Positions 7,508 through 13,351 of a stretch of 19,075 nucleotides of DNA are shown piece after piece (positions within the stretch are counted from its first letter, which is position 1; every line of letters begins with the position of its first letter). Below the pieces are notes generated by a model. That model made no database searches. It saw nothing but the letters and a program-made list of their open reading frames with translations, and was not told where the DNA came from. This stretch comes from Prevotellaceae bacterium (GTDB lineage Bacteria; Bacteroidota; Bacteroidia; Bacteroidales; UBA932): NCBI GenBank assembly GCA_031259225.1, contig JAIRLT010000066.1:1-19075 (forward strand). Reading direction: 5' to 3'. The translations under genes were made by a program, and so were the position numbers.

Positions 7508-7582
7508 TGCGGTTTTGGGATTGTTTTGCATTTAAATTTACCCACAAACACAAACACTTTACAAAACAATCCCTTTGCCGCA
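7508..7582. other. Large inverted repeat (12-bp plus 5-bp stem)
   Basis: GGGATTGTTTTG (7517-7528) and CAAAACAATCCC (7562-7573) are perfect inverse complements. Outside them, after a 4-nt internal loop, TGCGG (7508-7512) pairs with CCGCA (7578-7582). The 33-nt loop is A/C-rich. It may be an RNA stem-loop of the minus-strand transcript or a small mobile-type element. No target duplication is evident. Confidence 0.6.
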
Positions 7583-7610
7583 CGATATCCATATAATCCG
7601 TAAAAAATTC

Positions 7611-7642
7611 GCGTAATCTGTGCCTTTACTGCGTAATCTGTG
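7611..7642. repeat. Two copies of GCGTAATCTGTG, 20-bp period
   Basis: Exact 12-bp copies occur at 7611-7622 and 7631-7642. It is another short-word array of the kind seen elsewhere in this gap. The stretch 7643-7735 holds only two TTGTTTTGGG words (7695-7704, 7710-7719) and a GAGCGCTC palindrome. Confidence 0.6.
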
Positions 7643-7739
7643 CTGTTACATAATTTGCGCCTTTAACATGGTGGCGGCTTTTATCCGATTGGTCTTGTTT
7701 TGGGAAGTTTTGTTTTGGGGAGCGCTCTTTCCGGAGCAT

Positions 7740-7955
7740 CCGGCGAGGTGTAAAACACCGAAACGTGAACTGTACTTATTATCTTCAGAGGTTCTGGCAA
7801 CCTAAACATTAAAACAAGCAAAATTCACGTTTCTCTCACATGGAGTTTTGCTTTTACCCTTTAATGTTTTAGAAATTTACCAGATTTCTGAAGATCGAAT
7901 AAAAGCGGTCAATATGTTTTAAAGAACATTAACTATGTTTTAAACAGCAAAAACC
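7740..7955 (-). ncRNA. Candidate structured non-coding RNA, possibly 6S-like
   Basis: A consensus promoter (7961-7991) fires leftward into sequence with no plausible ORF but strong folding. The closing stem is TCTTCAGA with TCTGAAGA (ends at 7782-7789 and 7886-7893), extended by TTATT/AATAA. A large bubble follows, in which one strand can form a small AGGTT-AACCT hairpin (7789-7802). The apical part has AAACATTAAA with TTTAATGTTT (7804-7813, 7860-7869), then AAGCAAAA with TTTTGCTT. A closing stem, central bubble with a small hairpin, and long terminal arm is the architecture of 6S RNA, which binds housekeeping RNA polymerase. The 6S label is inference from shape. The 5' end should be near 7955. 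The 3' end is unknown: it could be just past 7740 (GGTGT/ACACC and CCGG hairpins there) or the terminator at 7317-7345. Confidence 0.5.
7913..7944. promoter_or_regulatory. Paired 11-bp direct repeats downstream of the ncRNA promoter
   Basis: TATGTTTTAAA occurs exactly at 7913-7923 and 7934-7944. The 21-bp period is two helical turns, so both copies would face the same side of the DNA. They lie about 10-40 nt inside the predicted transcript. They may be a repressor site or part of the RNA leader. Confidence 0.4.
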
Positions 7956-7960
7956 AAATG

Positions 7961-7991
7961 CAAAGGTATAAAGAATTTTTAGAAAAGCAAA
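7961..7991 (-). promoter_or_regulatory. Consensus Bacteroidetes promoter for the ncRNA candidate
   Basis: On the minus strand, TTTG (7991-7988), a 19-bp spacer and TACCTTTG (7968-7961) match both boxes and the spacing of the primary sigma factor consensus. No protein gene starts within reach on this strand; the next is the nucleotidyltransferase at 7181, beyond a terminator. Confidence 0.75.
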
Positions 7992-8127
7992 AAAGAAATT
8001 AAGCGATTATGCCCGAAGTGAAGATTTCTTATTAAAATATAGCCGGAATTTCAACGACAGCGGCGCTTGCGTCCCTTGCCGGTATCAATAGAAAATAACT
8101 CATTTCCCGAAAAATAAAAAAAATTAA

Positions 8128-8158
8128 TTTGGAGATATCATTTATTTGAGTACCTTTG
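8128..8158 (+). promoter_or_regulatory. Promoter of the RRM protein gene
   Basis: TTTG (8128-8131), a 19-bp spacer and TACCTTTG (8151-8158) are a full consensus match. The predicted start near 8165 leaves a leader of about 60 nt. The stretch 8000-8127 upstream shows nothing I recognise. Confidence 0.8.
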
Positions 8159-8161
8159 CAC

Positions 8162-8193
8162 TGCTATTTCCTTATTTTTATAGAAAAATAGCA
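8162..8193 (+). promoter_or_regulatory. Leader hairpin upstream of the RRM gene
   Basis: TGCTATTT (8162-8169) and AAATAGCA (8186-8193) are perfect inverse complements around a 16-nt loop. The hairpin begins at about the predicted transcription start and ends 30 nt before the ATG, in an otherwise U-rich leader. Confidence 0.5.
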
Positions 8194-8223
8194 TTCATTT
8201 TTTATTAATTTTATTTTTGTTCT

Positions 8224-8487
8224 ATGAACATTTTTATTTCCGGCTTAAGTTTTAAAGCCACTGATGAAGACTTGAAACAAGTTTTCTCGGCTTACGGTGA
8301 AGTATCGTCAGCCAAAATTATCACTGAACGCGGTACTCGTCGCTCCAAAGGTTATGGGTTCGTGGAAATGCCCAATGATGCGGAAGGCAACAAGGCTATC
8401 GCTGCCCTCAACGGCAGTGAACAGCTCGGTCGCACGGTTAATGTATCGGTGGCACGTGACAGGGTGGAACGCGACCGCAGTTATTAA
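8224..8487 (+). CDS. RNA-binding protein with a single RRM domain
   Basis: The 87-aa product is one RRM fold and little else. RNP2 is IFISGL (residues 3-8) and RNP1 is SKGYGFVEM (41-49), with the aromatic residues F4, Y44 and F46 that stack on RNA bases. A short basic/acidic tail (RDRVERDRSY) follows. Single-RRM proteins are common in Bacteroidetes, which generally lack Hfq, and are thought to act as global RNA chaperones or post-transcriptional regulators. The gene is monocistronic: it has a consensus promoter, a hairpin-bearing leader and a strong terminator. A leader hairpin leaves room for autoregulation, but nothing in the sequence proves it. Confidence 0.95.
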   Translation: MNIFISGLSFKATDEDLKQVFSAYGEVSSAKIITERGTRRSKGYGFVEMPNDAEGNKAIAALNGSEQLGRTVNVSVARDRVERDRSY

Positions 8488-8526
8488 CAGCAGGCGGCTT
8501 CGAACGCCGGCTACTTCCACATGAGA

Positions 8527-8548
8527 TTATATATTCTATAATATATAA
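8527..8548. other. AT-only inverted repeat after the RRM gene
   Basis: TTATATATT (8527-8535) and AATATATAA (8540-8548) are perfect inverse complements around CTAT. It lies between the RRM stop and the terminator and would be a weak hairpin in the 3' UTR. Confidence 0.4.
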
Positions 8549-8571
8549 GTGAAATTACTGCTAATCTGAAG

Positions 8572-8604
8572 AAAAATCCGTTTGATAATCAAACGGATTT
8601 TTTT
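8572..8604. terminator. Bidirectional intrinsic terminator between convergent genes
   Basis: The stem AAATCCGTTTGA with its inverse complement (about 8574-8600) is flanked by five A on the left and seven T on the right. It can therefore stop the RRM transcript (+) and the GNAT/DUF2156 transcript (-). Confidence 0.9.
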
Positions 8605-8622
8605 GTGTTATTACCGGAGCGC

Positions 8623-9468
8623 CTAATCTTTCAGCAGGTTTATATAGGCATGGGTAGCAGAAACCGTTGCCGGCGGCGGAATGAGCCATTTCAACATGGC
8701 AAGCGGCACAGTAGTTCCCCGCTTTGCCCACAAAGGGCTGTCCACTGCCAGGTGGCAGGTGAAAAAGCGGCAGTGCGCATATCGTTGTTTCAGGAAATAC
8801 AAGGCTGCCGGCGCCAAAGCCGGCGTTAAAGCAACCTCTTTTAACAGGAGGACGTCGCCTTTTGGCTCTACTATGATATATCCTTCGTCATCGCCTTGAG
8901 AAAAATAATAAACGTCGCCCTGCAACAAGCGGCTTTCTTTTAATATGTACTGCAACGCCTCGCTGTCCCAGCGGACAAAAAAACCGCCCTGTGCAAAATA
9001 ACGTTCCCGCAGGGCAAAAAATGTGTCCGCTTCTTGAAGCGGCACGCCGTCCGGCGCATCTACCGGTACAATTTCATCAACGGAAAATTTGACAACGCGA
9101 CGATAAAAAACCGTTGAAAACCCCTGCCGCGCATAGAAATGGAACAATTCCGGCGTAGCGGGCACCACTATTTCCAAAGCGCACTTTGCCGCTATCGCCT
9201 GTTCGTCGGCTTGCTCTGCCAAATCAAAAGAAAAACCGTTATTCCGAAACTCCGGTAAGGTGGCTACTGCATACACGTAATATGCCGTAAATTCTTCGTG
9301 CGGCGTAACCACCGTTGCGGGCAACAGCGTCATCATTGCCACTCCCCTACCCGCTTTGCAATATACCAATGTGTTTTCAGGACGGTATCGTTCGGAAAAA
9401 TAAAAATCAATATATGTATCAGTGTCATTAAAACACGCACGCCAAATATTTTTTAACTCTCCTATCAT
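8623..9468 (-). CDS. GNAT-family N-acetyltransferase
   Basis: The 281-aa product has the acetyl-CoA-binding core of the GNAT fold in its first half: beta strand YVYAVATLPEFR (64-75), the R-x-x-G turn RNNGFSFDL (75-83), then a helix. The later FYARQGF (111-117) is the usual helix that follows strand 5. Residues 130-281 form a second half without motifs that I can name, so it is longer than a minimal GNAT of about 150 aa. The substrate is unknown. Its ATG overlaps the stop of the DUF2156 gene by 4 bp (ATGA), so the two are co-translated and probably functionally linked. It ends 19 bp from the shared terminator. Confidence 0.85.
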   Translation of the reverse strand: MIGELKNIWRACFNDTDTYIDFYFSERYRPENTLVYCKAGRGVAMMTLLPATVVTPHEEFTAYYVYAVATLPEFRNNGFSFDLAEQADEQAIAAKCALEIVVPATPELFHFYARQGFSTVFYRRVVKFSVDEIVPVDAPDGVPLQEADTFFALRERYFAQGGFFVRWDSEALQYILKESRLLQGDVYYFSQGDDEGYIIVEPKGDVLLLKEVALTPALAPAALYFLKQRYAHCRFFTCHLAVDSPLWAKRGTTVPLAMLKWLIPPPATVSATHAYINLLKD

Positions 9469-10358
9469 ACGGTAATAAGTTCTGCGCTGTATTTTTCAAT
9501 CATAAATGCTGGGCGGTATGACAGTTTTGCCTTACGCAACCCTTCGTCGCCGGTGTCGTCTTCCCGATTGATGTATGTCAAATGAGTGGCATGCCGTACG
9601 GCAAATTCGCGGTTAATAAGCTGGTAAGCTCCCGGAAATTCTTCACCAAAAGCCTTTTCAATATGCACAATAAATGTATCGGAATTTATTTGTTCGCCGA
9701 CAGTGTAGGCAACGACTTTCCCATTCACGCGCAGTAAGCCGCCAACCAACATTTCGTCGGGAAAATAATTCAATGCACGACGTACTGCGCAAGTTTCCGC
9801 TTGCAAGGAAGAATTTTCATGGCAGGCATATATACGGCACCATTCGTCGTTCATCTGCACGCACTCTTGCAAATTACCGGTGGTAATAGCTTCATAACGC
9901 CACTTGAAATTTTTATTAAACCGTGAAATTAAATTACGCTTGGATTGGAATTTTTTTCCCGATAAATTTATCAAATCTTCAGAATGGTAAACATAATCAT
10001 AAGTATTCCGCAACACTGTAAAGTGAAAACGCCCGGGGAATAACTGTTCCAACAATTGTTTCCCTTCCGCTTGTACGGCGCGCAGCACAAAGGGTTGTCC
10101 CAATAAGGCGGCATCATCCATCATAGCTGTTATTACAGTTTTCAGGTCACCGGCGCCTGCCGGATAAAAGTAGCTTTTTCTCTCTATCCCGCCACGACAC
10201 AACAAAAAATCCCCGAAAAAAGCAATCTCGCTGTTAAATGCTTTCGACCAGTTAAAAATATTTGCAAAAGAATATTCCGCAGCACGGAAATCGGACAATT
10301 TTAATATGCCGTTTATTTTCTCCCTATCGGCAAAAGTTATTGCCTGAAAGTTTATCAT
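9465..10358 (-). CDS. DUF2156 domain protein (phosphatidylglycerol lysyltransferase C-terminal-like)
   Basis: The 297-aa product resembles the DUF2156 family, a double-GNAT fold related to the catalytic domain of MprF-type aminoacyl-phosphatidylglycerol synthases. Supporting segments are FANIFNW near residue 32, SGKKFQSKRNLISRFNK in the middle and YINREDDTGDEGLRKAKLSY near the C-terminus, the last being the family's typical active-site region. There are no transmembrane segments, so it lacks the flippase part of MprF. Family knowledge allows aminoacyl transfer from tRNA to a lipid or other acceptor; the actual reaction is not known. It is the first gene of the pair with the GNAT and has its own promoter, which faces that of the response regulator. 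Confidence 0.85.
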   Translation of the reverse strand: MINFQAITFADREKINGILKLSDFRAAEYSFANIFNWSKAFNSEIAFFGDFLLCRGGIERKSYFYPAGAGDLKTVITAMMDDAALLGQPFVLRAVQAEGKQLLEQLFPGRFHFTVLRNTYDYVYHSEDLINLSGKKFQSKRNLISRFNKNFKWRYEAITTGNLQECVQMNDEWCRIYACHENSSLQAETCAVRRALNYFPDEMLVGGLLRVNGKVVAYTVGEQINSDTFIVHIEKAFGEEFPGAYQLINREFAVRHATHLTYINREDDTGDEGLRKAKLSYRPAFMIEKYSAELITV

Positions 10359-10397
10359 ATATTTTTTTAAAAATAACTAACTTTACAAAAAAAATTG

Positions 10398-10405
10398 TAC
10401 CTTTG
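10398..10405 (+). promoter_or_regulatory. Response regulator promoter, -7 box TACCTTTG
   Basis: An exact TAnnTTTG box on the plus strand, about 60 nt before the response regulator ATG. The -33 region is a poor match. It faces the minus-strand box at 10411-10418. Confidence 0.65.
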
Positions 10406-10410
10406 GTGCG

Positions 10411-10418
10411 CAAAGATA
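10411..10418 (-). promoter_or_regulatory. DUF2156/GNAT promoter, -7 box TATCTTTG
   Basis: An exact TAnnTTTG box on the minus strand, 53 nt before the DUF2156 ATG. Only 5 bp separate it from the opposing box at 10398-10405, so the two promoters run into each other. Confidence 0.65.
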
Positions 10419-10464
10419 CAAAAAAGAAGCTGTAATTTATATAAATTTTTTAACCAAATCCTTT

Positions 10465-11145
10465 ATGAAAGCTTATAAAATACTTTTGGTTGATGACGAA
10501 AACGACATCCTGGATTTTCTTTCTTATACCTTGCGTAAAGAAAATTTTGAAGTGTACACGGCTATCGACGGCAAGCAGGGCGTGGAAAAAGCCCTGGAAG
10601 TAACTCCCCACCTAATCCTGCTGGATGTAATGATGCCCAATATGGATGGTATTGCCACCTGCGAAGAATTACGCAAATACGATACCTTAAAGAATACCAT
10701 CATTGCTTTTCTTACGGCACGCGGGGAAGATTATTCGCAAATTGCAGGGTTCGACGCCGGCGGCGACGATTATATAACCAAACCTATTCGTCCAAAAGTG
10801 TTGGTAAGCCGTATTAATGCGTTATTGAAACGTCATAATTCCGTAAATAATGACGGAACGCATACGCCTATTCCCTCCATCACTATTGACCGCGAACGAT
10901 TTGTCGTATATCAAGACGGGCATGAGGTATTGTTGCCAAAGAAAGAATTTGAACTGCTAACATTGCTGTCCTCAAAACCTGAAAAAGTATTTTTACGTGA
11001 GGAAATTTACACAGCGGTTTGGGGTAACGAGATTGTGGTTGGCGAACGTACCATTGACGTACACATTCGAAAACTGCGCGAAAAATTAGGTGATAAACAT
11101 ATCAAAACTATAAAAGGGGTTGGATATAAATTTATACCCTATTAA
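10465..11145 (+). CDS. OmpR/PhoB-family response regulator transcription factor
   Basis: The 226-aa product has a receiver domain (1-122) with the acidic pocket D10-D11, the phosphorylation site D54 (LILLDVMMP), T84 and K106. A winged-helix trans_reg_C domain (about 130-224) follows, with the recognition region RTIDVHIRKLREKLG and the C-terminal hairpin GVGYKFIPY. All catalytic residues are present, so it should be phosphorylated by a histidine kinase and bind DNA as a dimer. No kinase gene lies on either side, so it is an orphan at this locus. Similar Bacteroidales regulators are called RprY- or PhoB-like, but I cannot assign an orthologue. It ends before a strong palindromic terminator. Confidence 0.95.
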   Translation: MKAYKILLVDDENDILDFLSYTLRKENFEVYTAIDGKQGVEKALEVTPHLILLDVMMPNMDGIATCEELRKYDTLKNTIIAFLTARGEDYSQIAGFDAGGDDYITKPIRPKVLVSRINALLKRHNSVNNDGTHTPIPSITIDRERFVVYQDGHEVLLPKKEFELLTLLSSKPEKVFLREEIYTAVWGNEIVVGERTIDVHIRKLREKLGDKHIKTIKGVGYKFIPY

Positions 11146-11225
11146 ATTATTATTTTTAAATTTAAAAATCCCAATTTCACACCTGTAAAATAGTAAATTA
11201 TTTATTTTTATTATTTTAAATTTTT

Positions 11226-11254
11226 AAAATGCTCTCTATAGAGAGCATTTTTTT
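11226..11254 (+). terminator. Terminator formed by a perfect 26-bp palindrome
   Basis: Arms 11226-11238 and 11239-11251 are perfect inverse complements centred on GCTCTCTATAGAGAGC, followed by a seven-T run (11248-11254). It lies about 80 bp past the response regulator stop. Confidence 0.85.
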
Positions 11255-11268
11255 AATAATATGTATAT

Positions 11269-11304
11269 TATAATAATCATTTTTCGGTAAAAATGATTAT
11301 TATA
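11269..11304. promoter_or_regulatory. Perfect 16-bp inverted repeat over the ATPase promoter
   Basis: Arms TATAATAATCATTTTT (11269-11284) and its exact inverse complement (11289-11304) flank the loop CGGT. The right arm covers the -33 region of the promoter whose -7 box is at 11319-11326. It may be an operator or an insertion boundary. There is no T run after it, so it is not a typical terminator. Confidence 0.55.
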
Positions 11305-11318
11305 TATAATATTTTTTG

Positions 11319-11326
11319 TACCTTTG
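11319..11326 (+). promoter_or_regulatory. ATPase promoter, -7 box TACCTTTG
   Basis: An exact TAnnTTTG box 31 nt before the ATPase ATG, with an expected leader of about 25 nt. The -33 region (ATTA) is not consensus and lies in the inverted repeat. Confidence 0.7.
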
Positions 11327-11347
11327 TGATAAATTTAAATAACAAAA

Positions 11348-11410
11348 ATGGCTGAAAATGGAAGTGCTACTAAATACTTATGCTCGGTTATTGAAAAATA
11401 CAAGAAATAA
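11348..11410 (+). CDS. Possible 20-aa upstream ORF overlapping the ATPase start
   Basis: An ATG at 11348 opens a 20-codon frame (MAENGSATKYLCSVIEKYKK) that runs over the ATPase ATG at 11358 in another frame and stops at 11410. It is the first ATG on the predicted transcript. It could be chance, or a leader ORF that tunes translation of the ATPase. There is no homology I recognise. Confidence 0.25.
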   Translation: MAENGSATKYLCSVIEKYKK

Positions 11411-12551
11411 ATATATCCGATATTTGTATGATAATATTGCATGGAACAATCGACTGATTGCACTCGTAGGACCGAGAGGAACAGGTAAAACGACTATGTT
11501 ATTACAGCATATCAAAAAAACTTTTCCCGATACAAAGAAAGCGCTCTACGTAAGTTTAGACCATCTATGGTTTTCAAGAAACAGTTTGCTTGACTTGGCG
11601 GATCGCTTCAATGCTCATGGCGGCACACATCTGTTCATTGACGAAGTACACCGTTATCCGAATTGGGCAACTGAAATAAAAAATATTTATGACGGTTATC
11701 CGGATCTTCATGTAGTATTCACCGGTTCGTCGATGTTGGAAATATATAAGGCAAACGTTGATTTTTCCCGCCGCGCAATTACTTATGAACTGAATGGGTT
11801 ATCGTTTCGAGAGTTTTTACAGTTTGAAGACAAACTTCCATGCGATGCTTTATCATTGAATGATATTCTAAAAAATCATCGCGATATTGCCATTGATATT
11901 ACATCAAAAATAAAAGTATTGCCTGAGTTCAAAAAATATTTGGAATACGGTTATTATCCTTTTTACCGCGAAGATTTACAAACTTATCCTATACGAATAG
12001 AACAAATTGTCAATACAGTTTTGGATAATGATTTGCCGGCTATTGAAGCCATTGAATATTCATCTATCATAAAAATAAAAAAATTATTAGCAATTATTTC
12101 GGGATTGGTTCCGTTCGTGCCGAATATTGTCGAACTAAGTCGCGATATAGAAACCAACAGAAATTCTACGGTGAAATATCTATATTATTTGAACAAAGCG
12201 GGACTAATCAATAACATCAATGTGCAAAATAAAGGATTGAATGCCATAAATAAACCGGATAAAATTTACTTAGATAATACCAATTTATTATATGCATTGA
12301 ATGGCTCAAATGTTAATATTGGATGCATACGCGAAACTTTTTTTGCCAATCAATTACTAGTCGAACATACCGTCAATACAGCGAAAGAAGGTGATTTCAC
12401 TATTAATAATAAATTTATTTTCGAGATTGGCGGACGCAACAAGACTTTTACGCAAATCAAAAATATAAAGCATTCTTACATTGCCGCTGACGAAACGGAA
12501 ATCGGATTTGGGAATAAAATACCACTGTGGCTTTTCGGCATGTTGTACTAA
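11358..12551 (+). CDS. AAA ATPase with C-terminal DUF4143
   Basis: The 397-aa product is an AAA_14/DUF4143 protein. Walker A is GPRGTGKTT (38-46), Walker B is LFIDEVH (92-98), sensor-1 is VVFTGSS (119-125), and RRAITYELNGLSFREF (138-153) is typical of the family. A winged-helix-like region lies around 240-300. The C-terminal FIFEIGGRNKTFTQIK (about 350-370) is the family's nuclease-like fold, here without an obvious full PD-(D/E)xK set. Function is unknown; many near-identical paralogues occur per Bacteroidales genome and they are often accessory. The gene is markedly more AT-rich than its neighbours and stands alone between palindromes, which suggests separate acquisition. The N-terminus matches the usual family start, supporting the ATG at 11358. 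Confidence 0.9.
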   Translation: MEVLLNTYARLLKNTRNKYIRYLYDNIAWNNRLIALVGPRGTGKTTMLLQHIKKTFPDTKKALYVSLDHLWFSRNSLLDLADRFNAHGGTHLFIDEVHRYPNWATEIKNIYDGYPDLHVVFTGSSMLEIYKANVDFSRRAITYELNGLSFREFLQFEDKLPCDALSLNDILKNHRDIAIDITSKIKVLPEFKKYLEYGYYPFYREDLQTYPIRIEQIVNTVLDNDLPAIEAIEYSSIIKIKKLLAIISGLVPFVPNIVELSRDIETNRNSTVKYLYYLNKAGLINNINVQNKGLNAINKPDKIYLDNTNLLYALNGSNVNIGCIRETFFANQLLVEHTVNTAKEGDFTINNKFIFEIGGRNKTFTQIKNIKHSYIAADETEIGFGNKIPLWLFGMLY

Positions 12552-12598
12552 TAAATCAGCACTCCTGCTTATTATAGGACGCGGAAGATTGAAGCGTT

Positions 12599-13333
12599 TT
12601 AATATACCCGTGTGCTATATTTCTGCAATTCGCGTGAATATTCACGGGCTTTGCCATTGGCTAACCGGTCAAGTAATTTCCAAAAACCCGCACCGTGATT
12701 TTTATGAACGGTATGGCTTAATTCATGTAGAATTATAAAGTCTATCAAATGCGGCGGCAGGTGCATGAGATGGATACTTAGGGTTATGCTGTTATCGGAC
12801 ATGCAAATTCCCCAATAGGAACGCACATTTTTGATGTTTAATTTTTTGTATGTTAAACTATATTGTGCGGCTAATTGCGCCATACGCTGCGGCAATGCTT
12901 CGTATGCTTCCACTTTCCACGCATGCTCCACTGCCTTGCGGATGACGGTTTGCAGTACTTCATCCTGTATTGAGCGATGTTCGGGATAATAGATATAAAC
13001 TATTTCGGGTACAATTTGCACACGTACATTTTTCCGCGCTTCCGGTACTAATTGCACTTTTCGCGAATAGGTAGCAAATTCCGTTTCGGGAGTAAATACC
13101 GTCTTTTTTTCCTGTTGCTTTGTCTTTAGGCGTTGCAGGGTTTGGTGCACCCAATTGGCTTTTTCGTACAAAAAAAGTTCTGCATTTGTAAAACTTTCGT
13201 TCAACGGTAAGGTAACCAATACGCCCTTTTCCGGACGTATTAAAATCCTGATGGAACGTGAGTGCGGCATCTTGCGAAAATGCACTTCACCAAATTTCGT
13301 ATGTTGCAGCGTTCGCTCACGGTCGTTCATCAT
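12599..13333 (-). CDS. YgjP-like zinc metallopeptidase domain protein
   Basis: The 244-aa product belongs to the YgjP-like/DUF45 group of putative zinc metallopeptidases. The zinc site is complete: HELSH (203-207) with a downstream histidine (H213) in NHGAGFW. The segment SYWGICMSDNSITLS (172-186) is the family's conserved substrate-cleft strand (usually WGSC). The N-terminal 110 residues form the beta-rich half. Substrates are unknown. There is no signal peptide, so it is cytoplasmic. It begins with two ATG codons in tandem; I use the first. It starts 18 bp after the tamB stop and is probably transcribed with it. It converges with the ATPase gene, and the 47-bp gap shows no terminator. Confidence 0.9.
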   Translation of the reverse strand: MMNDRERTLQHTKFGEVHFRKMPHSRSIRILIRPEKGVLVTLPLNESFTNAELFLYEKANWVHQTLQRLKTKQQEKKTVFTPETEFATYSRKVQLVPEARKNVRVQIVPEIVYIYYPEHRSIQDEVLQTVIRKAVEHAWKVEAYEALPQRMAQLAAQYSLTYKKLNIKNVRSYWGICMSDNSITLSIHLMHLPPHLIDFIILHELSHTVHKNHGAGFWKLLDRLANGKAREYSRELQKYSTRVY

Positions 13334-13351
13334 ACTTTTTCCGCTTATTAT

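Noticed and set aside
7620..7805. A 61-codon plus-strand open frame starting with GTG
   Set aside because: It runs through the GCGTAATCTGTG and TTGTTTTGGG repeats and into the folded RNA candidate, has no promoter on its strand and shows no domain.
11226..11304. Ends of an insertion sequence
   Set aside because: The palindromes are not matched by inverted copies after the ATPase, and there is no transposase or visible target duplication.
11358..12551. Defence system centred on the AAA/DUF4143 ATPase
   Set aside because: It stands alone with no nuclease, methylase or toxin neighbour; the next gene is a housekeeping-type YgjP metallopeptidase. Nothing beyond its accessory look supports this.
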